Assembly: GCA_023078685.1 (NCBI GenBank)
Contig: JALGAS010000008.1
Location: forward strand, 1,860,001-1,924,000
DNA: 64,000 nt
Direction of reading: 5' to 3'
From: Neopestalotiopsis rosae
Lineage: Eukaryota; Ascomycota; Sordariomycetes; Amphisphaeriales; Sporocadaceae
Under the pieces are notes generated by a model, which saw only the letters and a program-made list of their open reading frames with translations, searched no databases and was not told the origin of the DNA. Numbering within the stretch: position 1 is the first letter of the stretch; each line of letters begins with the position of its first letter. The position numbers and the translations under genes are program-made. This document shows positions 24,101 to 36,012 of the stretch, piece by piece.

Positions 24101-24522
24101 GCGGCACCTATGTATTGGCATAAAGCGAATGAGTGGGAAGAGGGGGGAGGGGGGAGGAAAGGGAACATTATGATGCCATTGTACTTGTCCGCGGATCGCA
24201 AAAGTGGCAGAGCCAAAGAGTCGAAAGGTGGGGGTTGTCTCTTCATCCCAGTGTAGTGCACGAACCCGCTTCTCGACCCTTGCTACTAGCCAACATTTGT
24301 ATGGGGCCCAGTGAGTGTCACGGCACTCTTGCTATACATATTTGCATGATTATTTCTAGACTTGTCAGGTATATATTACACACAGCATCATCTGCTATTC
24401 GCCGTGAATTGAACCACCCTTTTTTTTTTTTTTGAATTGAACCCATTTTCTTTATTCTTGTTTGATACCCCCCTCGCCATTCCTGGAACTTAACAGCAGC
24501 TCAAGACAAGCCAGAATTCGCC
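21155..24522. other. intergenic, 3.4 kb
   Basis: No supportable gene. Short frames at about 22156-22494 and 22800-23236 have protein-like stretches on one or other strand but no motif and no plausible gene structure. A TAGG repeat-like patch lies at about 23801-23830, a GA-rich patch at about 23630-23650, and a TATATATT about 150 nt upstream of the dehydrogenase start. Confidence 0.45.
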
Positions 24523-26262
24523 ATGGCATCGACTATGAAGGCCGTCAACTATGCCGGACCTAGCTCTGTCAAGGTCTCGGAGGTTGAGAAGCCCAAATTG
24601 GAGCACCCGGATGATATCATTGTCAAAGTCACAACGGTGAGTTCCTGCTTATGGAGACAAGACACGATTGCAAGTAAATGATTGCTAATTTGAGTATGCA
24701 GGCTGCTATTTGCGGTTCGGATTTGCAGTATGTAATGCATCAACTGGAACCGTGCCTATGTAATACAGGTGAATCTAATCATGTGGTAGCATGTACGAAG
24801 GAAGAACCGCCGCAGAACCTGGCATTACGTTCGGTAAGTTGAGCATTTTGCCCAGAACCATTTGCAGCTCCTTGAATGCAGTATTAATTGACAATGTAAA
24901 AGGCCATGAGAACATGGGTATCGTAGAAGAACTGGGCGAGGGTGTCACGCTGCTAAAGAAGGGCGATCGCGTTGTTATGCCTTTCAACGTTGCCGATGGC
25001 CGGTGTCGCAACTGCGAGGAGGGCAAGACGGCTTTCTGTACAGGCGTGAACCCTGGATTCGCTGGAGGTGCTTACGGTGAGAATCACGAATAATGATCAT
25101 GGTGATGCGCAGTCGAAACTAATACTCTTGCTTGCTAGGCTACGTTGCTATGGGACCATTCCGGGGTGGTAAGCCTTTCGACCCATAAACCCTGGTCACA
25201 GCCTCCATCCCGTCAGTGCTAACAACAACTCATCACAGGTCAAGCACAATATCTCAGAGTTCCTTATGCCGATTTCAATGCATTGAAGTTGCCGGCTGGC
25301 AAAGAGTTTGAGGCAGACTTTATCCTTCTCGCAGGTGCGTCATGACCATTCTTGGAGAACGCGGGGCAATACGCACAGAAAGCTAACTTGGAGCTCCAGA
25401 TATCTTTCCCACTGGTGAGCTTATATCCTCATATCAAGGCAGATAAACATGTTTTGCTGACGAGTTGTTACTTCTAGGATGGCACGGTGTCGAGATCTCC
25501 GGCTTCAAGTCAGGAGAATCCGTAGCCGTCTTTGGCGCCGGGCCCGTGGGCCTCATGGCCGCCTACTCGGCCGTGCTGCGCGGCGCCAGCCGCGTCTACG
25601 TCGTGGACCGCGTGCCCGAGCGCCTCGAGGCCGCCAAGAAGATTGACTGCATCCCCATTGACTTCACCAAGAGCGACGCCGTGGAGCAGATCATTGCGGC
25701 CAACGGCGGCGAGGAGGTCGACCGCTCCATCGACGCCGTCGGCTACCAGGCCGTCGGCGCCAGCGGCTCGTCCGAGCAGCCCAACATTGTCCTTGAGAAC
25801 ATGATTCGCGTGACGCGCGCTTGTGGCGGTCTGGGCATTCCAGGTCTTTACGTTCCCAGGTACGAGAGAAAAAAATTGATCATGTTGGGATATCTTCGAT
25901 GGACTAACCGCCAACTTTGCAATGTAGTGATCCCGGTGCTCCTGACGCTGCCTCCAAGAATGGCATGATTAGCTTGAGTTTTGGAAAACTGTTTGAAAAG
26001 GTGAGCCAAAGAGAATTCCGTGCACCAATAGATGAAGATGAACTCATGCGTCGTCTAGGGTCTCACTATCGGCACTGGCCAATGCAATGTCAAGGCGTAC
26101 AACCGGTACCTGCGTGACTTGATCATTGCCGGAAAGGCCAAGCCCAGCTTCGTGGTCTCGCATGAGATTGATATCAAGGACGCCGAGATGGCCTATGACA
26201 AGTTTGCCAGGAGGATTGACGGTTACACAAAGGTTCTCATCCATCCCAACGGCGGGTTCTAA
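24523..26262 (+). CDS. zinc-dependent alcohol dehydrogenase, glutathione-independent formaldehyde dehydrogenase type
   Basis: NAD-dependent medium-chain dehydrogenase, probably cytosolic, acting on an alcohol or aldehyde. Ten exons: 24523-24636, 24702-24727, 24790-24833, 24903-25076, 25139-25168, 25239-25334, 25400-25414, 25478-25859, 25928-26000 and 26059-26262, giving 385 aa. Exon 7 is only 15 nt. Catalytic-zinc ligands are the Cys of AICGSDLHMYEG and the His-Glu of FGHENMG. The structural-zinc lobe reads ADGRCRNCEEGKTAFC, in which the first of the usual four cysteines is replaced by Asp. The Rossmann motif is VFGAGPVGLMAAY with D at the end of the second strand (VVDRVPERL). YVAMGPFRGGQAQYLRVPY is the insertion seen in the formaldehyde-dehydrogenase branch. 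Exon 8 is clearly GC-rich. Substrate is not determined by sequence. It is co-oriented with a TIM-barrel gene 815 nt downstream. Confidence 0.92.
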
Positions 26263-27077
26263 GGGGAAAAGCTATCTAGTTTGTGCAATTATGTATAGGA
26301 GTCAGAAGGTGGGAAAAGGCCTTTGGGAATAAAGGCGAAATCATGACGAATAGCGTTGTCTATGAATTTTGAATCAAACGTTTTACATATTATATTGAAA
26401 CAAGAGGATGAACCTAACATGAGATCGTTCATGGTTTTGTATTACGGCCCTGTGAGTTCTGGGATTCAGTTGGCTGTTGTTATATGTATGCAGCTGTGAC
26501 CTGTGAATCGAACCTCATGCCAGCATGTCAAAAGCGCCGACTACAGTTAAAGCACTCCTAATAACGATGTACTGGATGCGCAAGAATAACATTACCGAAA
26601 ACTTCAATTTTCCGACACATGTTTCTCAAGCATCTCACGCTGTAGCCCGTACCGCCGCAAATGCCATAGCATTCGTTACTCGGGCTTCGGTATGGTGGGT
26701 CTGGGGTAGATGGGCGATCGACCCGCCAAGCGCGGTGCGGAAGAGCCTACTACTATGGCCGAAAGGGGAAATTTTACGGCGGACGATCCAATCGGTGTAA
26801 AAGGACTGAATAGTCCACACGTGTCACGCAATAGGGCGGAGCAGTTAAGGAAGAAATAGCCGCATGAGTATAGCGTAGGTAGTTTCTCATGAGGGAATGG
26901 GACTAACATATTTAATAGCATTCTTTATCCTTGGTCGATATTTTGATGTCACCAAAAAACCATTGAACTGGACTCTGCTGCATCTACATTTGGATCCCCA
27001 CCTTCTTGTGAACTTGAATCGCACGGTCGACCTGAGAGCACAAGACACAGATTTGGAGGTCGCAAAGGCACAACAAG
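26263..27077. other. intergenic
   Basis: Contains the 3' end of the dehydrogenase and the promoter of the next gene. No other feature is recognised. Short frames lie on both strands without motifs. Confidence 0.45.
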
Positions 27078-28526
27078 ATGAAGTTTCAACGCATTCGCAC
27101 ACTATGGGGTGTCGAGCCCGGCAAGGACATGGAGAACTGGGACAAACTCTTTCCCGAGCTCAAACAAATAGGCTTTGGTACGTTTGCCAGTCAAGCCATA
27201 TCCGCGCTGGGGGCTAATCATGATGATAGAGGGTATTGAGATCGATGTGGCAAACTTGAAGAGCACTTCAGAATTCCACGCTCTACGGGCACTCGCTGAT
27301 AAGCATGGGCTGGTAATCTCGGCACTGTGAGTTTTCGGTCTGAATGCAGAGCTACTGGGCTTGCATGAGCTAAAGACAACAAAACAGCATGTTTAGCGAA
27401 TGGCCACAAACTGCCGGGCCACGTCCAAAGGGTCTCACGGTTGAAGACCACTTGAAGTTCTACCGCAATTCAATGCAAGATGTGCAAATCCTCAAGCCCA
27501 TCAAGGTGAACGCACATTCCGGCTCGTGAGTATGACCCGGACTTGCTGCAAGGCGTTGCCGATCCGATTCAGGGATCTGAAAAGAAAAGTTTGAACAAGA
27601 ACTGACACTTTCGAAAGGGACGTCTGGACGTATGATCAGTCTGTCGAGTTCTACAAGCAAACCTTTGCCATTGACGAAGAGCTCGGTTTTGGCGGTCGGG
27701 TGTGTCATGAGACGCACAGGAACAGATCCCTCTACAGCCCCCAAGCGACCGACTACATCCTGAGCCGAGTACCAAAGTAGGCCTCTTTCCCCATTTCAGA
27801 GATTTTAATCGTTGTCTCTTACGAAAAGTCAATTGACGCTGACCATGATTGCTGGCAGTCTGCGCATCACGGCGGACATCTCTCACTGGGTCGTGGGGTC
27901 GGAACGTCTGCTCGACGCCAACGAGGAAGATCGCGCGCTTTTGGAAAGAGTCTATCCCCATGTACGTGACATCTGCCTCGCGCCAATATTACAAACAGCT
28001 GGATACTGGAGCCCTGCTAGATGCAATTTCCTGGTAGCGTCGACATCATCTGCTGGAATGGAATCACTCTTGATACTCTCTCAGTATACTGACAAGTCGC
28101 CCAGGTCGATCATATCCACTGCCGCATTGGCACGACCCAGGCCTCGCAGTGTCCGGACCCGACGAACCCTGTCTTCAAGGAGGAGAGGGAGTTCTTTGAG
28201 CGGGCCTGGCTGCGCATCCTGGAGCTGCGACTGCAGGCCAACAACCTTGAAACCGTGACATTTGTTCCTGAATATGGGTAAGTCGACCTTGGAGATATTT
28301 TTTGAAGCGGGAATGAGGACTTGTGTCTCAACGTATCCCGATTTTAAAAGGTTCCCTTTCCTCTCACTTCGTGGCTCGACGACTGACATGACTTTTCTTT
28401 CCAAACAGCCCGTTCCCGTATCACCCAATCAACTCGACACACACTTTCGACGCCGTGGCCAACAGTGAGGCTACTCGGCTATTTGGCGTTTTCAATGCAT
28501 TCGTGGCTAGTAAGCAGCAATCGTAG
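27078..28526 (+). CDS. xylose isomerase-like TIM-barrel (sugar phosphate isomerase/epimerase family)
   Basis: Predicted metal-dependent isomerase or epimerase acting on a sugar or short hydroxy-acid; exact reaction unknown. Seven exons (27078-27177, 27230-27326, 27388-27525, 27618-27776, 27859-27961, 28105-28277, 28409-28526) give 295 aa, the usual size. The barrel begins KFQRIRTLWGVEPGKDMENW and F-E-G-I-E-I-D. Likely metal ligands follow the family order: Glu in VCHETHRNR, Asp in TADISHW, His in VDHIHCRIG and Glu in FVPEYGPFPY. The HETHR and ADISHW blocks recall hydroxypyruvate isomerase-like proteins. No signal peptide is present. It lies just downstream of the formaldehyde-type dehydrogenase in the same direction, which could mean shared catabolic use, but the spacing is ordinary and no pathway is shown. 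Confidence 0.88.
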
Positions 28527-31500
28527 AGATTCTATGAAAGCATAAAATAGAGAAGAAAATCATAGAATTATTGAACACACTTCATTGACACGTATTTGAT
28601 ATATATTTTTGTGCAGCTTGTAGCTCCAGCTTTCCTGATCTAGTCACCGTCATCTACCTCTAATCCGTTGCATTTCCTTCCACCTAAAAGCAGTCTCCAA
28701 ACCAATCGAATAACCACGGAGCGGATGCTTCTTGATCAAGAGTAACGATCCAGCCTGAACATTTGGTACGTTTTCTTAAATTTATAATTCTTGCTTCTCC
28801 AGCTGAATACTTATCAAAGACCTCGGGCTGTCCAAATTGCAGTTCAAGGTTCCCTGTGACTTATATGGCCCCCGCTCCGGATTCGTGGTCCCAGTGCGTA
28901 CGCATGTTTGGGGTGTACACAAACCACTTTGTCGCCTTTCTTGTATGTACTTTTTTTTTTTTTTTAAAGGAGTCCCCTTATCCTCCTCTTCCTGGTGGTA
29001 TTCGGATCCTCTAATCGTTCTACCAAGATTATTGCGTTGTTGGTCTTGGCCATCATCTTCAGCCTCGTTCTCGTATGGAGCGAACTATTTTCGCTTACTT
29101 CCCGAATCCCATTTTTGTCTAGATGGTGGCAGTACGCTTTCAGCTATCTTGACGTTCGGTTCGGGAGTTGATTTTGCCTAGAAATGTCATCGTCAAGTGC
29201 ATCATTACGGCAACGTTTGCAGACATGGTTACTGGCCGATCAATACAGTAGCGAATTGAGAGATGAGAGGGAGGGGGAGAGGAAAAGGAAAGTGAGTAAA
29301 ATAAGGAAACGGAGTGTGAGAAAAGACCAAAACGAAAAAAGACAAAACCATGACAACACGGGGAACTGAACAAAAAGACTGGGGGAGGGCGGACCCAGCC
29401 AGAGAGAGAGAGAGTTACAGATACTAGATTTCTAGGATCGGAGCGGAACCACTACACCACTGTGACCTGTGGTTTCGTGGGTGTTAAAGGAGCACTGTTT
29501 AATCAAGTATTTAAAGGGTGCAGGAATTCGAGAAGAGGAGGCAAGTGGATGATCCGATTCGGCTGCAACTAAGGTGTCGAGTGGGTAAAATAAAGTATCA
29601 AGGTTTCCCAAATCGCCGAATTCATAAAAGACTACATGGCCTTGCGCTCGCCCTTCTGTTTTGGATCCCTCACCGAGGACTCTGCTCGGAGACACGTGGC
29701 AATCCAAAAGGAATGACCTTGGGTTATGATTTCTTTAAGCTCGTAAAACATTCACCCCGATTAGTGTAGTGGCAACATCCAACAAGAAGCGGGAGATTCA
29801 GGCTCGACTCCTGAATCTGGGGGACTTCTTTCTTGCTTCTACTCAAATTTCATTGGGTTGCTATCAATTAATCTTTCTACATCCTTCTTTGGATTCTTAC
29901 CTCTGTTATTTCCCTTATACTCAACTTCTCTTGGCCTCGACACTTGCCAGGTGGCCTACATGGTCATTCTTGCAGCATGGTAGCTAAGATACGACCCGAG
30001 GCTGCTGTCCTACCAGAGATCAGGCGTTTAATAAGCAACAGATTATGCATTTACATTCTGCGATGAAGATGATCCTTTTACTACGTGTCACGGAGGGAAT
30101 AATACCAAAAGCGTGGACTTGAGCTCGAACGCATTGTCCAGTCGCTTAGGAAGATCTACACAAGAGTGTCACTCGATCCCATGCGACTCGTCTCAAGCAG
30201 GTAGGCACGGGAACCTCGAAACAGAGCTGGCGAGATAAAATTCGAGCATTTCGAGCTCCAAGAAATGGTGAATTGGCATATCACCGTCAGAGTAGGGGAG
30301 GCATTTCAAAAAGAATGGTATACAACTCATGTTAGTGACTATGTGTGCGTGCTAATGTATGTTCAAAGCAGAATTACAAGGACAACATGGAAGCACGTAA
30401 TTCAAGAGTTGACAATCTCGTGTATTCAAGTTGTACAAGTGTTCTAGACCCTATACTGAGCTATTTACGGCAAAACTCAATTACAATTACCATTCTCCTT
30501 GGGTGGAAAAAGCAGTTACGTTATTTGAGTAAAGCTATACTTCGAGTGGTCCATATTGTCCGAGGTATAAGATCATGTCAGCTAAATCTCACGACCACGT
30601 ACTAGAATTAATTTATCAACATGCTGCCATTTCGAAATCTGTTGGGTAAAGTATGGTTGCTCGCATGCTTTCGATGGTCATTTTGCAGAGCCTTGCCAAA
30701 AAGCTTGGCCCAGTCCTCTCTGACGAGTCCTCATTGGCCCGCCCCTCCCGACTGTGACCATACACACATGCATAGTAGGTGCACACGCTGACACTCATCT
30801 AAATGACCATAGAGACTCCACCTGAGTTTATAGAATCATCTAGCATATTCAATCGGCTTGTCGTTGGATTTAGGGTCGGTTTCACATGGCAGACAAGACT
30901 AAAGAGCTGACTAGTAAACCGCGCAGGCGAGTTGGCGAGGCAGGGTGATTTCGAGGATATCGCCACCCGCCTCGTCGTCTCGCGAGAGCCGGTGTATCCC
31001 TTGATCTAATGCCACACAAGCCATGTTGTATCGGGCCGTTCAAGAAGAATTTCTTGGAGTTTCTGGAACATGCTGTGTCAGACGCAAGCTGCACATGCAA
31101 ATATGGTTGCTAGGGAGGGGGGGGCAGACGGAGGATTTTCCTTGGCGACACTTTTTCTTGCTGCACCTGAACCAATGTTTCTTAATTTGTGCCTGGCGAG
31201 TGGCGATCCTGATTCAGGTCCAATATAAAAAGGAAGGACAGCCAACAGCAGCAAGACAGGGATCGGCGTTTGAACACCTTCTTAGCCCCCGAGCTAAAAA
31301 CCGTGTTATAAACTTGGAAAAACAGAGGGTCTCCGCTTCCAGCAAAAAAACTGTTGATCGCGATGCAATCAGGGCATCTGCGCACCCCTTCTGACTTGTG
31401 TGCGTGTGTTTGGATTGCTTCGATCACAACTCGATTCAGCGCATCGCAAATCATCTTGTTGGTGTCGAGTCTCGACCGTTTTAATGTCTCGGATGGACCC

Positions 31501-32528
31501 ATGTCCGTACTGATTGACATGGGCCAGAATCTTGGCGTGCTTATACTAAATCTCGATCATCTTCGTTTCACACCAAATCATCTTTTTTCGACAACTTTTC
31601 GGTAATAAGAGGGTTTGTGCAATGACACACACCACGTACATAATTGCCCACATCTACTGGGGACTGAATAGTAGTAGTCACCTAACCTTAGTATACGGTG
31701 TAAGCAAGAGTCGAATCTCATCGGTGCAACTGCAAGAGGAAAATCAAGCGGATAAGATAAGCATCTGTGTGGAACTTCGCAGGCACTAACCTAGACGGGA
31801 CACTTCCTTTTGTCCATGTTGCATCTTTAATCCGCCTTTTTTTCCGCAATGTGTACATACCATGTAACATATCTTGGTGTCTCCAAGTCTCTATAATGCA
31901 GGCAACGGGATTCTCCGGTGCGAGCCATCCTTTATGAACATGCTATTGGTCTTGGTTTTGAGATATGATTGTGCATTGATGTTTCATAATCATATGCTCC
32001 AGTATGAGTATTTCATTGTTTCATAGTCTTGGCAAGTGTACCTCACCGCGAAGAAGCAGACAATCGTCGACAATGTCAAGCATGCAATTACGATATTTGA
32101 TGTCCAACACTGGCTGAGATGTCATATTGTCATATATTGATTGATGTCTTTGTGTTGGATTTGTTATGCATGATCAACCCTTACCCAACCGTAGGTTACT
32201 GTTGTCGAGGTTTGAATGCTGCAAAATCAAGTCCGCAACACGCAGCTCCCCAATAACTCTCTGACACGAGGCTTCCACGGGTTGTAGTGATACACGGTTC
32301 ATGTTCTGGTTGCCGAGCTCGAGTGCAAACGCTTTCACTTCGAGGTTGTGGCATTCCTACGCTTCTTCCAGATCGCGATCTCGCTCGAGATACCCTTGGG
32401 CGTAAAACGCGGATCCCTGCGGCCGGTCTATTTCCCCTCGTCGATGAGAGAGGCATAATATACAGTTGTTGTATAATACATTATTGCTGGTATGTTTGCG
32501 CCAGCTTCTATACCCAGTCGAGCTTTCT
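28527..32528. other. intergenic, 4 kb, with tRNA-like element
   Basis: No protein gene can be supported. The stretch holds low-complexity GA repeats (about 29255-29415) and the degenerate tRNA-like element at 29755-29823. A 112-codon minus-strand frame at about 31182-31520 has no motif. The rest looks like ordinary gene-poor sequence. Confidence 0.45.
29755..29823 (+). pseudogene. degenerate tRNA or tRNA-derived element
   Basis: The sequence has a perfect A-box (TAGTGTAGTGG, 29762-29772) and a near-perfect B-box (GGCTCGACTCC, 29801-29811, one change from GGTTCGANTCC). The spacing between them, 28 nt, is tRNA-like. The T-arm folds as CAGG-CTCGACT-CCTG, and the ends CCCCGATT and AATCTGGGG pair apart from one extra T. 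The anticodon arm between CATCC and GGGAGA does not form a proper five-pair stem, so no anticodon can be read with confidence. T-rich sequence follows. I read it as a decayed tRNA (His/Asp/Glu-like D-arm) or a tRNA-derived short interspersed element. Confidence 0.45.
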
Positions 32529-33065
32529 TCAGAATCCCATGTTCCTCAGGAACTGGACAACGTCGTCTTTCCGGTGGCCCTGCGTACTAGTCAGCATCAA
32601 GAACCCTGGCGTCAATTGACTCCTAGCACTCACCTTGATCTCAATATGGTTTGTGACGCTGTTCACTCTGACCTCCTTTTCAGAGACACCCAGGGCCTCT
32701 GCCACATCAAAACGGAGGGCCTGCAGATTTCCCTCTCCCTTCTTAAGCAAGGTCTTTTTCAAGTTGCCACCGCGGTATCTCCTCTCGTATACGGCCATGT
32801 TGTTCATACGGTTGCGGCCGACAAAGTAAGGCAGATCCTGCGGCGGCCGTGATGAGAGCGCTTGTGTGTTTAGTTGTGAGGAGAAGGCGCTCGTCTCGGA
32901 CGATTGGTTTGCGCCGGTTTGCGATGCCACGATAGGGGCTTGTGTGCTTGAAGATGTAGATTCGGTTGTTAAGCTTCGGATCGAGATGGGGAGGCTGAAG
33001 CGAGTTGCCAGTGCTGGCCGTGGTGCAGCCACCACCCGGAGCGCCCTTGCTGTCCTTGCAAACAT
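32529..33065 (-). CDS. IMG2: mitochondrial large-subunit ribosomal protein mL49 (Img2 family)
   Basis: Component of the mitochondrial ribosome large subunit. Two exons (33065-32634 and 32579-32529) give 160 aa. The N-terminus is Arg/Ala/Ser-rich without acidic residues (MFARTARALRVVAAPRPAL), a typical mitochondrial presequence, followed by a low-complexity Ser/Thr/Gln linker. The conserved Img2 core begins at about residue 78 with LPYFVGRNRMNNMAVYERR and continues RRYRGGNLKKTLLKKGEGN, LRFDVAEAL and HRKDDVVQFLRNMGF at the C-terminus. The 54-nt intron is a multiple of three without a stop, so retention would only insert 18 residues. It is divergent from eIF3e with 525 nt between the start codons. 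Confidence 0.9.
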   Translation of the reverse strand: MFARTARALRVVAAPRPALATRFSLPISIRSLTTESTSSSTQAPIVASQTGANQSSETSAFSSQLNTQALSSRPPQDLPYFVGRNRMNNMAVYERRYRGGNLKKTLLKKGEGNLQALRFDVAEALGVSEKEVRVNSVTNHIEIKVSARSQLTPGFLMLTSTQGHRKDDVVQFLRNMGF

Positions 33066-33590
33066 TTTCGCACAGGTTCTGGTTGTTGCTGAGGATTTTA
33101 ATTCAGTGTCCCTCAATTGTTGTCGTCGCTGATGCTTTTGCGCTGATCGAGATCCCCCAATGCAATCAAATGCCTGCTGCGCTGCTAGATTGAAACTTTT
33201 GGCGGCTTGCAGAGGTGCTTTGAGCTGCGACGGACCACCAATAATTCCGGGGCCGCGTCCCATAAAGTCTAAAACGAGTTTGGGAGGGACGGGACCAGCC
33301 AGCAGCCAGCAGCCAGACGCGCCAGTGGAGGGACGCAGAGCACCCATTGGCCCAAAAAACCACACAACCACACGCGCTGAACGGCAAATCTCCGGCTTAC
33401 TTCTCCACAACCCGCGCTCGTTCCCTCACTTTCGTGGGTTTGTGTGCAAATTCGGTGAGCTGCCCCGCCATTCATCGATTTGACTTCGAGTTCGCTGGGA
33501 GTAAAAGTCATATACCCAAATCCGAACCCAGGACCCCCAGATCCAGACTCCCCCATCGCAACAGCGCCGACCCAGGACATTTGCGACAAG
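33066..33590. promoter_or_regulatory. divergent promoter between mL49 and eIF3e
   Basis: 525 nt lie between the two start codons of two translation-related genes read outward. There is no clear TATA box, which is common for housekeeping genes. A shared promoter is inferred from layout only. Confidence 0.5.
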
Positions 33591-34951
33591 ATGGCCGAAT
33601 ACGATCTGACCCCCAAGCTGGTGGCTCACCTCGACCGCCACCTCATCTTTCCCCTTTTGGACTTTGCCAACAACCAGGTCGCTGAGGACGATGACGCCAA
33701 GGCTCTCGAGTTCACAAAGGCCAAGTATGAGCTGCTCAAGACGACCAACATGATCGACTTCATCGGCAACCTCAAGGCTGAGCTGGATGGTCTGGACGAG
33801 GTGCCCGCAGAGTTCGACGACAAGCGCCAGAAGGTCCTGTCGCGCATGGAGCAGTATGAGCAAGAGACGACCAAGATTACCGATCTGCTGGGCAATGAGG
33901 AGGTTGTCAACAACCTGCGTAGCGACAAGGTTGCCAACTTGGACTTCTTGAAGAAGGAGCATGGTGTATGTCTCTCTTGATAAACCCAACAAGGGAAAGA
34001 TATTGGGCATGGATGCTAACAAGCTACATGCGATAGGTTACCGTGGACAACGTCAACGCGCTCTACGACTTTGGTAACTTCCAGTACAGCTGCGGTAACT
34101 ACGCCGCTGCTTCAGAGCTCCTGTACCAGTTCCGTGTGCTTTCCACCGATAACGACAAGGTCGCCTCGGCTACTTGGGGAAAGCTCGCTTCCGAGATTCT
34201 TACCGGCAACTGGAAGGAGGCTGTCGAGGAGCTGCAAAAAGTCAAGGAGACCATTGACGGCAAGCTGTTCAACAACCCCCTGGCACAGCTCAAGAACCGA
34301 TCATGGCTCATTCACTGGGCCCTGTTCCCCCTCTTCAACGACGACTCGACCCGAGACCAGATTCTTGACCTTTTCTTCAGCCCGCCTTTTATCAACAGCA
34401 TCCAGACTAGCTGCCCTTGGATCCTGAGATACTTGACCGCCACCGTCATTACTGGCCGCGGCCGCACTAGAAACTCTGGCCAGTACCAGAAGCAGCTTAA
34501 GGACATTATTCGCATTGTCAAGCAGGAGGCTTACGAGTACACCGACCCCATCACCGACTTTATCCGTGCTCTCTACATTGACTTTGACTTTGAGGAGGCT
34601 CAGCGCCAGCTCTCTCTTGCTGAGGAGATTCTTAAGACCGACTTCTTCCTCATTTCGACCGCTGATCTCTTTGTCGATGCTGCCCGTCACCTGATCTCGG
34701 AGAGCTACTGCAAGATCCATGCCCGTATTGACATCAAGGATTTGAGTGCACGTCTGGGTCTTGGCCAGGACGAGGGAGAGAAGTGGATCGTCAACCTGAT
34801 CCGTGACACCAGAGTGGATGCCAAGATCGACTACAAGGAGGGCACAGTAGTAATGAACCACCCGCCCAGCAGCGTTTACCAGCAGGTGATTGAGCGGACC
34901 AAGGGTGCCTTTTTCAGAACCCAGGTCCTGAGTGCAGCCGTTGCCCGATAG
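33591..34951 (+). CDS. INT6: eukaryotic translation initiation factor 3 subunit E
   Basis: Subunit e of the eIF3 complex, which loads mRNA and initiator tRNA on the 40S ribosome in the cytosol. Two exons (33591-33965 and 34037-34951) give 429 aa, close to the 440-450 typical in filamentous fungi. The N-terminal eIF3e-specific segment reads [21 protein letters not shown], then comes the helical repeat region ([18 protein letters not shown]). The C-terminal PCI domain contains the blocks SRPPF-equivalent [19 protein letters not shown] and [19 protein letters not shown], ending in a winged-helix segment ([24 protein letters not shown]). The start codon is the first ATG of the conserved block and is preceded by a CT/CA-rich leader. 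Highly conserved, so the call is secure. Confidence 0.97.
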
Positions 34952-36012
34952 AGCGGGCGCGGGTTGATTGGGCACGATGAGAATCAGAATGGGATCTGAT
35001 GGGTTTTGCCCTTGCTGCTAGAACTACATACCGGGTAGTCTGAGAAAAGAGAGCAAGACGAAAGAAAGGCATGCATGCGCGGCGTTACAGGGTGTCCGGA
35101 ATCGGCTAAAAACCAATAGGCGGTTAGACTTGCTTGACTGTATGGATAAGTTTAGTTGCATTTTTGCTTCTTCAAGAACTAATGAACACACAAAAAAAAG
35201 AGAGCGAGACAGATGTGAGAGAGAGCACAGTGAAATAAAATTCCCCATCGGCATTGTTACTTATCTCGATCCGTCGTCCATCGACCGTCGTTTCTTTAGG
35301 GGCCTGTCACCTGTTTGCGGGGTGGATAATCTCGACTCGCGACTCATTCACTTCATACAGACATACGAACAGCAGTCGAGGCAGTCCCATGGCCAATTTT
35401 TCATTGTTCCATTTACGACTAGCCAGCAGCGGTTGACTGACTGTGATTCGCTACGGGGATTCCACCGAACCCACGTTTGCCCACGTCCCCGAGCTTCCGT
35501 CACCAATCTGTCATTTACAGAAACTGCTGATTTTCGGTTACATGACGTAGAGATCGGCAACCCCACCAGGGCCGTTGAAGGGTGAGGCGCTGCGCCCAAG
35601 CGAACTCACTAAAGAAGCCCCCGGGACCCTGCATTATTTGCTATTTGCTTTTTTTCCCTCAAGGGACGAACCGTTGCTACTGCTTGCTGTTGGGCTGGAC
35701 TGTGACCGACTGATGCTGGCTGTCTGCTACTATTACTACTCCCTACATTAACTACCACCTACTTAAACATATTACCCACTTCGGCCTTTGAACCCTTTTT
35801 TTTTCTCCATTATCTCTTGTACGCGGCCTGTGCGTGTTCTCATATATTACCTCGACTTAAGGGCAGCTCAGTTGCAAGGGCAGCACCTTCTACTACTACC
35901 ACTACTACTTACTACCTCTCTGATAAAAGAGTTCAGTCCATCATGTGTCATATGTCTGGCACAACAAAATAGATCTGTTCGATGCAGTCCTATTCCTCTT
36001 CCCTGACATGAC
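34952..36012. other. intergenic, 3' flank of eIF3e and leader of the response regulator gene
   Basis: No gene is seen. From about 35690 to 35990 the sequence is rich in CT and ACTACT steps, as in long leaders of filamentous fungal regulatory genes. Several short ATG-started frames in it could act as upstream ORFs of the gene at 36013. Confidence 0.45.
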
